DNA of 59,167 nt, taken from NCBI GenBank assembly GCA_903851365.1, contig CAINOB010000055.1, forward strand, positions 1 through 59,167. Direction: 5' to 3'. Positions 15,943 to 24,396 of this stretch are shown one piece after another. Under the pieces are notes generated by a model. It ran no database searches, was not told the origin of the DNA, and saw only the letters and a program-made list of their open reading frames with translations. A program made the position numbers and the translations under genes. The DNA comes from an uncultured Bacteroidota bacterium. Lineage in GTDB: Bacteria > Bacteroidota > Bacteroidia > Bacteroidales > UBA12481. Positions within the stretch are counted from its first letter, which is position 1. Each line of letters opens with the position of its first letter.

Positions 15943-18174
15943 ATGAAAACGGAAAAACTATTGGCAACTCTTGCGGTAGTGTCTATTGTGATTTTTGCCG
16001 GATGCAAAAAGGATGATTTCGTGGGAAAGGTTGGCGTATGTCCGGTGGTAATATCCACAATTCCCGCAAACAGTGCTACCGGTGTTCCGGTAAATCAGGT
16101 GATTACAGTAACCTTTAACGAAAAGATGAATCCTGCAACGATTACGCAGACCTCCTTCACTTTGCAGGGACCATCGAAAGTTACAGGAACCCTGACGTAT
16201 GATGGAAGCGGTCCGACTTTCAGTTTTACCCCAACCACACCGCTTTTGTATAACACTACGTATACTGGTAAAGTGGCAACCTCTGTCAAAGACAATACCG
16301 GGAATGCCTTGCAAAAGGAATATGTATGGAGTTTTACCACGATAGGACAATACACAGTGACATTGTCATCGAATCCATTAGCTGGTGGAACAACTACCGG
16401 TGGCGGCACTTACGATTCCGGATCATCTGTAACCATTGGTGCAACGGCTAATTCAGGATACACTTTCAGTAACTGGACCGAAGGAGGCACGATGGTATCC
16501 ACCAATGCCAATTACACCTTTACCTTAACAGGCAACCGCACGCTGGTAGCAAATTTTACTGAGAACATTAAAGTTTATAGCGTTACGGTTGCTTCCAATC
16601 CGCAGATCGGGGGAACCACCACAGGCGGTGGATCCTATAATGCCGGTACTTCAGTAACCGTTGGAGCGACTGCAAACTCTGGCTATACATTTACTAACTG
16701 GACTGAAGGTGGAACTGTCGTATCTACAAATGCCAGTTATACTTTTACCATCGGCGGCAACCGGACTTTGATCGCAAACTTCTCCGAAAACATAAAGGTT
16801 TATAATGTTACACTTTCGTCGAATCCAATAGCCGGAGGAACGACTACCGGAGGTGGGTCATTTAATGAAGGAACCTCAGTAACTGTTGTTGCAACAGCAA
16901 ATACGGATTACACCTTCACAAACTGGACCGAGGGAGCCATTGTGGTATCTGCAAATCCGACCTACACCTTTACTCTTAATGGCAATCGCGCACTGGTGGC
17001 AAACTTCACTAAAATCATCAAGGTTTACACTGTTACTGTGTCCGCGAATCCAGCTGCCGGAGGTACAGCTACCGGTGGAGGATCATTCAATGAAGGAACT
17101 TCTGTAACCGTTGCTGCTACAGCGAATACCGGATATACTTTTGCCAACTGGACCGAAGGGACAACGGTAGTTTCAACAAGTCCCGGATACACTTTTACTG
17201 CCAGTGGCAATCGCAACCTTGTGGCGAATTTCACGCTAAATGTTTATTCCATCGGGGTATCTGCAAAACCAACTGCCGGCGGAACAGCCACCGGAGGCGG
17301 ATCTTACAATTATAGCAGTTCAGCAACAGTAGTAGCTACAGCGAACACTGGGTACACTTTCACTAATTGGACTGAAGGGACAACGGTAGTTTCCACGAAT
17401 GCCAGCTACACTTTTACCATTAACGCCAACAGAACTCTTGTTGCGAATTTTACTATTAATGTTTATTCGGTAGCACTTTCAACCACTCCTCCAACCTGGG
17501 GAACAGCAACCGGGGCAGGTCCTTATAATTACGGATCTTCAGTAACTGTGGCAGCTGTCGCCAATCCGGGGTATTATTTCTCGGCATGGACAGATGGATA
17601 TGACGTAGTTTCTACAGATGCCAGCTATACATTTACCATTACTGAGAACAGGAGCCTGGTAGCTAACTTCAGGGAATCCATAGTCGTAAACAGCCTGACT
17701 GTATCTGCTAATCCACTTATCGGAGGAACAGTTTCAGGAGGCGGATCATTTAATTCAGGTACTTTGGTAACCGTCAGGGCATTCGCAAACTTCTCCTATA
17801 ACTTTACAAACTGGAGCGAAAATGGAACAGTAATTTCCACAGATGCCACCTACACCTTCACCCTGAACAGTAACCGGAACCTGGTAGCTAATTTTACGAA
17901 GAGCACATTAATAAATTGCATACTGCTTTCATCGAATCCTTTGAACGGTGGAACTACCAGTGGTGGCGGAACCTATTATCCGGGAGAAACTATAACAATA
18001 AAAGCAACTCCCAATACTGATTTCACCTTTGTTTCCTGGAGCGAAGACGGAAATTGGATATCTGACAATGCCAACTACACCTTTGTGATGACAAAAACAC
18101 GGAACCTTGTGGCAAACTTTGTAAAAGGTCCGGTTTCTCCGGCGGCAAGAAATCCTAAAACCCGGAATCAATAA
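15943..18174 (+). CDS. Surface lipoprotein, module 3: Big_5 and 8 InlB-like repeats, no DUF3494 tip
   Basis: 743 residues from the ATG at 15943, which aligns with the paralogues' MKT starts. The lipoprotein signal peptide ends at IVIFAGC, mature CKKDD. Residues about 32-132 form Big_5; residues 137-726 form eight InlB-like repeats. Two of them (4 and 5) lack two residues in the linker (ANFTLNVY, ANFTINVY). After the last LVANF the protein reads VKGPVSPAARNPKTRNQ and stops. The paralogues read GPVGPG there and continue into the DUF3494 domain, so the tip has been lost and the linker ends in unrelated residues. The partner OmpA-type gene follows after 18 bp. The promoter differs from modules 1 and 2. 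Confidence 0.85.
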   Translation: MKTEKLLATLAVVSIVIFAGCKKDDFVGKVGVCPVVISTIPANSATGVPVNQVITVTFNEKMNPATITQTSFTLQGPSKVTGTLTYDGSGPTFSFTPTTPLLYNTTYTGKVATSVKDNTGNALQKEYVWSFTTIGQYTVTLSSNPLAGGTTTGGGTYDSGSSVTIGATANSGYTFSNWTEGGTMVSTNANYTFTLTGNRTLVANFTENIKVYSVTVASNPQIGGTTTGGGSYNAGTSVTVGATANSGYTFTNWTEGGTVVSTNASYTFTIGGNRTLIANFSENIKVYNVTLSSNPIAGGTTTGGGSFNEGTSVTVVATANTDYTFTNWTEGAIVVSANPTYTFTLNGNRALVANFTKIIKVYTVTVSANPAAGGTATGGGSFNEGTSVTVAATANTGYTFANWTEGTTVVSTSPGYTFTASGNRNLVANFTLNVYSIGVSAKPTAGGTATGGGSYNYSSSATVVATANTGYTFTNWTEGTTVVSTNASYTFTINANRTLVANFTINVYSVALSTTPPTWGTATGAGPYNYGSSVTVAAVANPGYYFSAWTDGYDVVSTDASYTFTITENRSLVANFRESIVVNSLTVSANPLIGGTVSGGGSFNSGTLVTVRAFANFSYNFTNWSENGTVISTDATYTFTLNSNRNLVANFTKSTLINCILLSSNPLNGGTTSGGGTYYPGETITIKATPNTDFTFVSWSEDGNWISDNANYTFVMTKTRNLVANFVKGPVSPAARNPKTRNQ
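16351..18120 (+). repeat. Eight tandem InlB-like repeats in module 3
   Basis: The unit is about 216-225 nt, in the same register as in the other modules (the array starts at residue 137 in all three proteins). The last two repeats are the most diverged (NWSENG, SWSEDG instead of NWTEG). Confidence 0.9.
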
Positions 18175-18192
18175 AATTAAAAAATCATCAAA

Positions 18193-20238
18193 ATGATCTA
18201 TAAAATCTGTTCAAAAAGGGTATCATGTATGACACGGTCCCTTTATATACTGGCGAAAAAGAGTCTTATGGTCGGTGCATTTATTCTGGCCGGAATGCTG
18301 GTTTCAACCCAGGGTCAGGATACCATCAAATACTCAAATCCATCCTGGTGGTTCGGAGCGGCTGCAGGTGCAAACTTTAATTTCTATCGCGGCTCGACCC
18401 AGCAATTAAATTCGACTTTTATGGTTCCTGCCGTATTCCATAATGGGAACGGGATTGGACTGTTTGCCGCACCGCTGGTAGAGTTCCACAAGCCGGGTAA
18501 GATGCTTGGATTTATGCTTCAGGCAGGCTATGATAGTCGTAAAGGTAAATGGGATCAGATTAAGACTCCCTGCAATTGCCCGGCCGATTTGAATACCGAC
18601 CTTAATTATGTGACGGTGGAGCCAAGCCTGAGATTTGCGCCATTCAAATCGACCTTCTATTTGTATGCTGGCCCCCGTTTAGCTTTTGACCTGGGAAAAT
18701 CGTTCACTTATTCACAAAAAACCAATCCTGATGTTCCCGAACAAGTTGCAGAACCGGATGTCACCGGTGATTTCAGCAACATTAACAAGATGTTACTTTC
18801 GATGCAGGTAGGTGCCGGAATTGATATCCCTCTCTCATCGGAATTAAAAAAGACAAAATGGATGCTTTCGCCATTTGTTTCCTACCATCCCTATTTTGGT
18901 CAGGATCCCCGTTCCATCGAAACATGGAATATAACCACGGTGCGAGTGGGTATAGCTTTGAAGGTAGGTAGCGGTAAAGTAATCCCCAAACCGCCAAAAA
19001 TTGAGGAACCCGCTAAAATCGAGGTTATTGAACCTGTAGTGAAATTCTCGCTGGAGGCGCCAAAGATCATCCCAACAGCGCCAAATGTCAAAGAGATTTT
19101 CCCGTTACGTAACTACATTTTTTTCACCAAGGGGTCAACCCAGATCCCTGACCGTTACGTATTACTCAGAAAAGATCAGGTTAAAAACTTTAAGGAGGAT
19201 CAGCTTCAGGAACTTGAGCCGAAGAAAATTCCTGGCCGTTCAGAAAGGCAGATGATTGTTTATCACAATGTGATTAATATTCTCGGTAACCGTATTTCCA
19301 AGAATCCAACGGCCACCGTTAAACTGGTAGGATCCTCCGCTCTCGGTCCTCAGGACGGCAGAAAAATGGCTGAATCGGTCAAGGCTTATCTGGTAGATAT
19401 ATTTGGCATCGACCCTTCGAGAATAGCTGTTGAAGGCCTCACAAAGCCAAGAATTCCATCTGAAAAGCCAGGTGGCACCAGAGAACTCGACTTATTGCGT
19501 GAAGGGGATCAAAGAGTTTCGATAGAATCCGGTTCGATGGACATATTAACCGAGTTTCAGACTGGGTTGGACGGCCCCCTGCGGCCAGTTGATATTTTCG
19601 CTAAACAGGAAGCTCCGGTGGAAGGCAATGTGAACTTTAAGGCAGAGGGAGCAACCGAAGCTTTCACATCATGGACGCTTGAAATCGCTGACAAAAACGG
19701 GCGTATTCAGAATTTCGGACCCTTTACACAGGAACAGGTTAATGTTCCGGTAAAATCGATATTGAGCACACCTGATGAGGCAGATTTCAAGGTCACTATG
19801 GTTGGCCAGTCGAAAAGTGGAAAAGTGGTTAAGCAGGATTCCATGCTGCACCTTGACATGCGCACATTACCAGTTCCTGATGAATTAACAAGATTCAGTA
19901 TCATTTATGAATTTGACAACGCGGATGCAATCAATGTATATGAGCAATATCTGGTTGACATTATTGTCCCGAAGATTCCTAAAAATGGTAAGGTTATTGT
20001 CAGCGGGTATACCGATATTATCGGGGAGGAAGAACATAACCTGAAACTATCCCTTGACCGCGCAAATGATGTTAAGAAAATTTTGGAAACCGGTTTGCAG
20101 AAAGCAGGAAGGAACGACGTTACCTTTGAGGTACACGGATACGGTGAAGACCCCTCCAAGGCGCCATTTGACAATAAGCTGCCAGAGGAACGGTTCTACA
20201 ACCGGACGGTGATCATTGACCTTGTTCCTAATAAATAG
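18193..20238 (+). CDS. Beta-barrel protein with two OmpA-like domains, module 3
   Basis: 681 residues, third paralogue of 4333 and 10668. The signal peptide ends near VSTQGQ/DTIKY. The barrel segment (PSWWFGAAAGANFNFYRG, FYLYAGPRLAFDLGKSF) is followed by the divergent OmpA-like domain (IFFTKGSTQIPDRYVLL, KLVGSSALGPQDGRKMAES, GDQRVSIES) and the canonical OmpA domain (GYTDIIGEEEHN.KLSLDRA, HGYGEDPSKAP, FYNRTVIIDL). Only 18 bp separate it from the 8-repeat lipoprotein. All key OmpA residues, including the Asp and Arg that contact peptidoglycan, appear intact, so the gene is likely functional although its lipoprotein partner has lost the tip domain. Confidence 0.85.
   Translation: MIYKICSKRVSCMTRSLYILAKKSLMVGAFILAGMLVSTQGQDTIKYSNPSWWFGAAAGANFNFYRGSTQQLNSTFMVPAVFHNGNGIGLFAAPLVEFHKPGKMLGFMLQAGYDSRKGKWDQIKTPCNCPADLNTDLNYVTVEPSLRFAPFKSTFYLYAGPRLAFDLGKSFTYSQKTNPDVPEQVAEPDVTGDFSNINKMLLSMQVGAGIDIPLSSELKKTKWMLSPFVSYHPYFGQDPRSIETWNITTVRVGIALKVGSGKVIPKPPKIEEPAKIEVIEPVVKFSLEAPKIIPTAPNVKEIFPLRNYIFFTKGSTQIPDRYVLLRKDQVKNFKEDQLQELEPKKIPGRSERQMIVYHNVINILGNRISKNPTATVKLVGSSALGPQDGRKMAESVKAYLVDIFGIDPSRIAVEGLTKPRIPSEKPGGTRELDLLREGDQRVSIESGSMDILTEFQTGLDGPLRPVDIFAKQEAPVEGNVNFKAEGATEAFTSWTLEIADKNGRIQNFGPFTQEQVNVPVKSILSTPDEADFKVTMVGQSKSGKVVKQDSMLHLDMRTLPVPDELTRFSIIYEFDNADAINVYEQYLVDIIVPKIPKNGKVIVSGYTDIIGEEEHNLKLSLDRANDVKKILETGLQKAGRNDVTFEVHGYGEDPSKAPFDNKLPEERFYNRTVIIDLVPNK
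18216..18243 (+). promoter_or_regulatory. Hairpin just inside the OmpA-type reading frame, module 3
   Basis: AAGGG (18216-18220) pairs with CCCTT (18239-18243). Between them lies a weaker inner helix around ATCATGTATGA. Position relative to the ATG matches modules 1 and 2, but the inner stem is imperfect. Confidence 0.45.
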
Positions 20239-20268
20239 TTTCACAAAAAGAAACTACCAGCAAGATTA

Positions 20269-20304
20269 AAAGAGGCTGCCTGATATTTATCGGGCAGCCT
20301 CTTT
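20269..20304 (+). terminator. Rho-independent terminator after module 3
   Basis: AAAGAGGCTGCC pairs with GGCAGCCTCTTT: 12 perfect pairs around TGATATTTATCG. It is followed by CATTTC and lies 30 bp past the OmpA-type stop. Confidence 0.85.
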
Positions 20305-20335
20305 CATTTCTGGCCTTTAATGAAAGTGGGAATCA

Positions 20336-20391
20336 TGTAACTTATTTTCAATATTTTACAACAATAAGAGACCTGAATAGCCTCATCTTTG
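20336..20391 (+). promoter_or_regulatory. Promoter P4 with two direct repeats, upstream of the 20413 gene
   Basis: TGTAAC at 20336 and TACAAC at 20357 are 21 bp apart. CATCTTTG ends at 20391, 35 nt from the start of the second repeat. GGGAAT precedes the first site, as in P1-P3. Confidence 0.7.
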
Positions 20392-20412
20392 GTATATAAT
20401 TATTCCCGTAAG

Positions 20413-20814
20413 ATGAAACCAATAAAACTATTAGGTCTCGCTTTGGCCCTGTCAATCGCAGGAGTTCTGCAGTCGCAGGTTATGGTGAGTTTGAACCCGG
20501 GTACGCCTCCTCAGTGGGGTCCTGCAGGGTATAGCGATGTCCGCTACTATTACCTGCCAGATGTGGAAGCATATTATGATAACCAATCATCGATGTTTAT
20601 CTATTACAGTTCCGGGAAATGGGACAGCCATTCCAGTTTGCCTGACTGTTATCAAAATTATGATCTATACAAAGGATACAAAGTGGTTCTCTCTGATTAT
20701 ACTGGAACCACGCCCTATACCCATTTTTATAAACACAAGAAAAACTTCGTTAAAGGATATCATCACGAGATTCAAAAAACTGTGGGTAGCAAGCCCGGCA
20801 GAGACCGAAAATAA
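20413..20814 (+). CDS. Small secreted protein, YYYLP-type conserved hypothetical
   Basis: 133 residues from the ATG at 20413. The signal peptide is about residues 1-23 (LLGLALALSIAGVLQSQ). The mature part is rich in tyrosine with YYYLPDVEAYYDNQSSMFIYY, SSGKWDSHSSLPDCY and NYDLYKGYKVVLSD. I recognise this as a recurrent uncharacterised periplasmic or secreted protein type of Bacteroidota, but I cannot give a function. It carries the same paired-repeat promoter as the YtxH operon and modules 1 and 2, so it is probably co-regulated with them. That makes it a candidate for an envelope-stress or surface role. Confidence 0.7.
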   Translation: MKPIKLLGLALALSIAGVLQSQVMVSLNPGTPPQWGPAGYSDVRYYYLPDVEAYYDNQSSMFIYYSSGKWDSHSSLPDCYQNYDLYKGYKVVLSDYTGTTPYTHFYKHKKNFVKGYHHEIQKTVGSKPGRDRK

Positions 20815-20821
20815 AAAACAA

Positions 20822-20868
20822 GCCCGGTATGTATCAGAACCTGAATCAGGCTCATCCGCATACCGGGC
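20822..20868 (+). terminator. Long inverted repeat after the 20413 gene
   Basis: GCCCGGTATG (20822-20831) and CATACCGGGC (20859-20868) are perfect 10-bp arms. The loop contains a smaller palindrome, CCTGAATCAGG. There is no T-run for the plus strand. It lies between converging genes and probably works as a terminator or transcript-end structure. Confidence 0.55.
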
Positions 20869-20907
20869 GCATCATTGATCCGGGATTACCGGAGGATTAC
20901 AAGACCG

Positions 20908-22509
20908 CTAGTTCTTGATTACTTTTTTCGTGACTTTGTCACCGTTATCGCCAAAGAAGGTAACAAAATACATTCCGTTAGCCAGACCGGAAACATCAAG
21001 TTTGGTAGGTCCAGGTTGAACGTCATTATAACGAGCCACTTCCTGGCCATAGGTTGATGTGACAACCACGGATTTATATTTAATCGAAGTACTAACTGTA
21101 AGTTCATTGGTAAATGGAACAGGGTAAACATTAACCTGGTTTGTCAGAGGAATTACCTCAACACCCGAAGTTTTATCGCCCCATTTAAAAGTCATAGGAG
21201 TAAACAGGGAATTAATGATCACCCTGTTTGGATCGCCAATCCATTCGCCGCCATCCCAGCCGCTTCCCTTAAAGAATTTAAAGTGATAAGTTCCGAGAGG
21301 AATAGTCAGGTTAATAGAGTATACACTATCGGCATCAGGATCGGTCATTTCGTTCAGGGCATTGGTGCCCGGACCGGCCCATGAGCCATAGGTACCACCA
21401 AAGTCACCTGAAATCCAAACTTTTACACCCGCTGCCAACCCTGAACCCTTCATGTTTACGTTGATAACCTGGGTGGTTGGTGTGATTGGATTAGGATCAT
21501 TATTAATGATAAAGTCATCGAAATAAATGGTGATATCATCGGTGAGACCCACCGGATCCGCGAAATCAGGCATAAAGGCCAGAATCGGATAAGTACCGGT
21601 TTTGGAAGTAAAATCGAAAACGATATCCTGCCATCCGTTGTAAACCGTCTGAGCGTTTAGTGAAGGAGCTTCGAGGGTGCCGGCAGCACCGCCTTCGAGT
21701 TTCAATTTAATCGGACTGATACGCGGCTTCCATACTTTTGCGTGAACATATTTGTTGGTAGTGACATCAGCCGGCACTGGCAATGACGACCAGAAACCTC
21801 CCCAGGCAACACCATCTTTATCGCGCTGGAACTGAACTACGGAATTACTGGTATTGATACCCGACTTATCAGGGTTAGGAACAACCTTCATCCAGCTCAG
21901 GTCATCGGTACCACCTAACATATAATTCAAACCGATATGCTCAAAATTCTCGATGGTATAAGCAGCGGCTGAGCCGACTGCGGGATCATTATTAACCACG
22001 ATATCATCGAAATAAATCGTTATATCATCGGTGAGGCCAACTGGATCTTGAAAATCCGGCATAAAAGCGATTGTTGGGTAGGAACCTGTTTTTGAAGTAA
22101 AATCAAAGACTAGTTCCTGCCAGTCGTTAACAACTGTCTGAGCGTTCATGGAGAAAATCTCCAGGGTGCCGGCGGCACCACCCTCAAGTTTAAATTTTAT
22201 CGGGCTGATACGTGATTTCCAAACTTTCACGTGAACATACTTATTGGTAGTAACATCAACCGGAGTCGGCAAGGCTGACCAGAAGCCACCCCAGGGAACG
22301 CCATCTTTATCCCTGACAAATTTTGCCACCATACCACTGGTATTAATTCCTGTGGCATATGGGTTGGCGACCACAGTAAAGGTGCTCAGATCGGTAGCTC
22401 CCCCAAGCATCGGATTTAACCCGATGGTTTCGAAGTCCTCAATTACCTGAGCCCACGATACCCCAGTCATAGCAAGAATCATTAAACAAACTAGTGTAAA
22501 TTTTTTCAT
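20908..22509 (-). CDS. T9SS-exported protein with two duplicated carbohydrate-binding-like domains
   Basis: About 533 residues with a signal peptide ending near GVSWA. Two tandem domains of about 165 residues (DFETIGLN.MLGG and NFEHIGLNYMLGG) share long identical stretches: DVTTNKYVH.KVWK, FKLEGGAAGTLE, GLTDDITIYFDD. They look like jelly-roll carbohydrate-binding modules. A third domain (about 350-440: VNMKGSGLAAGVKVWISGDF, TIPLGTYHFKFFKG) resembles starch-binding/CBM48-like folds. The last 80 residues are a type A T9SS sorting domain (VYPVPFTNELTVS, LANGMYFVTF, KVIK). Expected location: cell surface or secreted. No catalytic domain is seen, so binding is the likely role. The start is placed at MKKF; an ATG two codons upstream is also possible. 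Confidence 0.75.
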   Translation of the reverse strand: MKKFTLVCLMILAMTGVSWAQVIEDFETIGLNPMLGGATDLSTFTVVANPYATGINTSGMVAKFVRDKDGVPWGGFWSALPTPVDVTTNKYVHVKVWKSRISPIKFKLEGGAAGTLEIFSMNAQTVVNDWQELVFDFTSKTGSYPTIAFMPDFQDPVGLTDDITIYFDDIVVNNDPAVGSAAAYTIENFEHIGLNYMLGGTDDLSWMKVVPNPDKSGINTSNSVVQFQRDKDGVAWGGFWSSLPVPADVTTNKYVHAKVWKPRISPIKLKLEGGAAGTLEAPSLNAQTVYNGWQDIVFDFTSKTGTYPILAFMPDFADPVGLTDDITIYFDDFIINNDPNPITPTTQVINVNMKGSGLAAGVKVWISGDFGGTYGSWAGPGTNALNEMTDPDADSVYSINLTIPLGTYHFKFFKGSGWDGGEWIGDPNRVIINSLFTPMTFKWGDKTSGVEVIPLTNQVNVYPVPFTNELTVSTSIKYKSVVVTSTYGQEVARYNDVQPGPTKLDVSGLANGMYFVTFFGDNGDKVTKKVIKN

Positions 22510-22576
22510 ATGCATAAAAGATTAGTAATTACCCAAGACTTAACCAAAGATACGACAATATGTTCGGTAATGCGGT

Positions 22577-23194
22577 TTATTTATAACCGTTGTTAATCAC
22601 ATAATAGGGATCGATTATTGTGACCAGGATTTTTTCACCCAGCGTAAACCCGCCTCTTTTCATTCGTTTGGTAGCCTGGTGCGCAAGTTCGCCCAAAGCA
22701 ATTCCGCAAAGCGGTGTGGTGATAAGGTCGTTGATGGACGGCTGCTCGTTAATCGCCTCAATGCCATATTCCCAAAGGAGTGTTTGAAATACATTAAAGG
22801 CAGCTGACTCCCAGAATCCGGCGCCCTGACTGCGAACTGAATTAAAAAACAGAGCGCCCTGAACCGGATGGCCTACATAATTCACGACCCAGCCATCCTT
22901 GTCCCAGACAGGCGGGCTGGTATAAGCCCGCTTTAAATTACTTCCCCAATGAAGCCAGAATTTATCTTCCCATTTGCTGAATTCCTTTGGTGTAAGGTAA
23001 AGGATGCCACTCATAAGAGCTTCCTGAGCAAAGATTTCACCGGTTCCAATGAACTCGCGTTTAGGGAAAGGCCTTTCTTTAACAAATTGCGGTCTGGCTT
23101 CCGGTAGACCAAACGAAAACATAAAAACCGCCAGGATACCGGTTCTTAAAATTCTTAACCATTGGGAGATGCTCATATTCTTATCATATGCCAA
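22577..23194 (-). CDS. DUF3943 domain-containing protein
   Basis: 205 residues. After a hydrophobic N-terminal segment acting as signal or anchor (GILAVFMFSFGLPEA), the protein shows the DUF3943 pattern: WVVNYVGHPVQGALFFNSVR, GFWESAAFNVFQTLLWEYG, EQPSINDLITTPLCGIALGE. The family is envelope-associated and of unknown function. A start at MSIS (six codons later) is equally plausible and would leave more room for promoters in the short divergent gap to the kinase gene (32 bp as annotated). Confidence 0.75.
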   Translation of the reverse strand: MAYDKNMSISQWLRILRTGILAVFMFSFGLPEARPQFVKERPFPKREFIGTGEIFAQEALMSGILYLTPKEFSKWEDKFWLHWGSNLKRAYTSPPVWDKDGWVVNYVGHPVQGALFFNSVRSQGAGFWESAAFNVFQTLLWEYGIEAINEQPSINDLITTPLCGIALGELAHQATKRMKRGGFTLGEKILVTIIDPYYVINNGYK

Positions 23195-23226
23195 ATATTG
23201 GAAAAATTTGCGTATAATTCTAAAAT

Positions 23227-24309
23227 ATGAATAATCAAACCAATGCGCGCGATGAACTTATCATACAATTACGAGTGTTACAAAAAGAGTATGATGAATT
23301 AAAATTGAAGTACGATGAAGACTTGGCTGAAAGTGGTTATGCCCATGATCGGTTTATCATCGCAAACAAAGAGCTTCTGTTTCAGAGTAAGGAAAAAGAA
23401 AAACGGGCGACTGAATTGGTGATAGCCATTCAATTTGCGAAAAAAAACGAAGAAAAGGCAAAGCTCTACTCAGAACTGCTCAAAGCAAATAAGGAAATAT
23501 TAGAGAAGAACCAATTGATTTCAGGGCAAAATGAAGACTTCATAATCATTAATGAAACCCTAAATCAGAGTAATGCTTCCTTGCACATTGCTAAAGGCCT
23601 TGCCGAGGAAAGTGACCGTTTAAAATCAGCGTTCCTGGCAAACATGAGCCACGAAATCCGAACACCGATGAATGGCATACTTGGATTTGCCGAGCTGCTC
23701 AAAGAGCCGGATCTGACAGGGGCTGAACAGCAAAATTATATCAGGATCATTGAGAAGAGCGGTTTAAGGATGCTCAACATTATCAACAATATCATCGATA
23801 TTTCGAAAATTGAGGCAGGATTGATGACAGTCAACATAGGAGGGACAAATGTAAATGACCAGATCGATTATTTTTTTGCGTTTTTTCATGCGGAGGTTGA
23901 AGGAAAGGGAATGCAGCTCTCCTTTTGTAAGGGCTTACCAGATAAGTCGGCCACAATAAATACTGATAAGGAAAAGCTTTTGGCCATACTCACCAACCTC
24001 ATCAAAAATGCTATTAAATATTCGGATAAGGGAACCATTGATTTTGGATATGCACTCTTATCAACACTTGAATACCCACTTATTGAGTTTTACGTAACCG
24101 ATACAGGAATAGGAATTCCAATCGGCCGGCAGAATGCTGTCTTTGACCGGTTTGTCCAGGCCGACAACAGCGATTCCAGAGCTTTTACCGGAGCGGGCCT
24201 GGGATTATCCATTTCAAAATCCTTTGTGGAAATGCTGGGAGGCAAGATTAGGGTAGAAAGCAATCCAGGCATCGGGTCGTCGTTCTATTTTACCCTCCCC
24301 TATAATTAG
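23227..24309 (+). CDS. Soluble sensor histidine kinase
   Basis: 360 residues without transmembrane segments or a recognisable sensor domain. Residues 1-130 are a long charged coiled coil. HisKA has the H-box [19 protein letters not shown] with His142 as phosphorylation site. The HATPase part has the N-box ([13 protein letters not shown]), G1 (DTGIGIP), F-box (VFDRF) and G2 ([10 protein letters not shown]). No receiver domain and no adjacent response regulator gene, so it is an orphan kinase whose partner lies elsewhere. The coiled coil may receive the input through a protein partner. Transcribed divergently from the DUF3943 gene. Confidence 0.85.
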   Translation: MNNQTNARDELIIQLRVLQKEYDELKLKYDEDLAESGYAHDRFIIANKELLFQSKEKEKRATELVIAIQFAKKNEEKAKLYSELLKANKEILEKNQLISGQNEDFIIINETLNQSNASLHIAKGLAEESDRLKSAFLANMSHEIRTPMNGILGFAELLKEPDLTGAEQQNYIRIIEKSGLRMLNIINNIIDISKIEAGLMTVNIGGTNVNDQIDYFFAFFHAEVEGKGMQLSFCKGLPDKSATINTDKEKLLAILTNLIKNAIKYSDKGTIDFGYALLSTLEYPLIEFYVTDTGIGIPIGRQNAVFDRFVQADNSDSRAFTGAGLGLSISKSFVEMLGGKIRVESNPGIGSSFYFTLPYN

Positions 24310-24312
24310 CAA

Positions 24313-24344
24313 AAGGTCCGTTCCCCCGATAGAGAACGGACCTG
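24313..24344. terminator. Bidirectional hairpin between the kinase and the efflux operon
   Basis: AGGTCCGTTC (24314-24323) pairs with GAACGGACCT (24334-24343) perfectly. For the minus strand it is followed by TTTTGC, which suits termination of the efflux operon. For the plus strand there is no T-run. Confidence 0.7.
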
Positions 24345-24396
24345 AATGCTCAGCCGGCAGTACCTTCTAAGCTATTCTGCCGAAGACAGCCGTACT

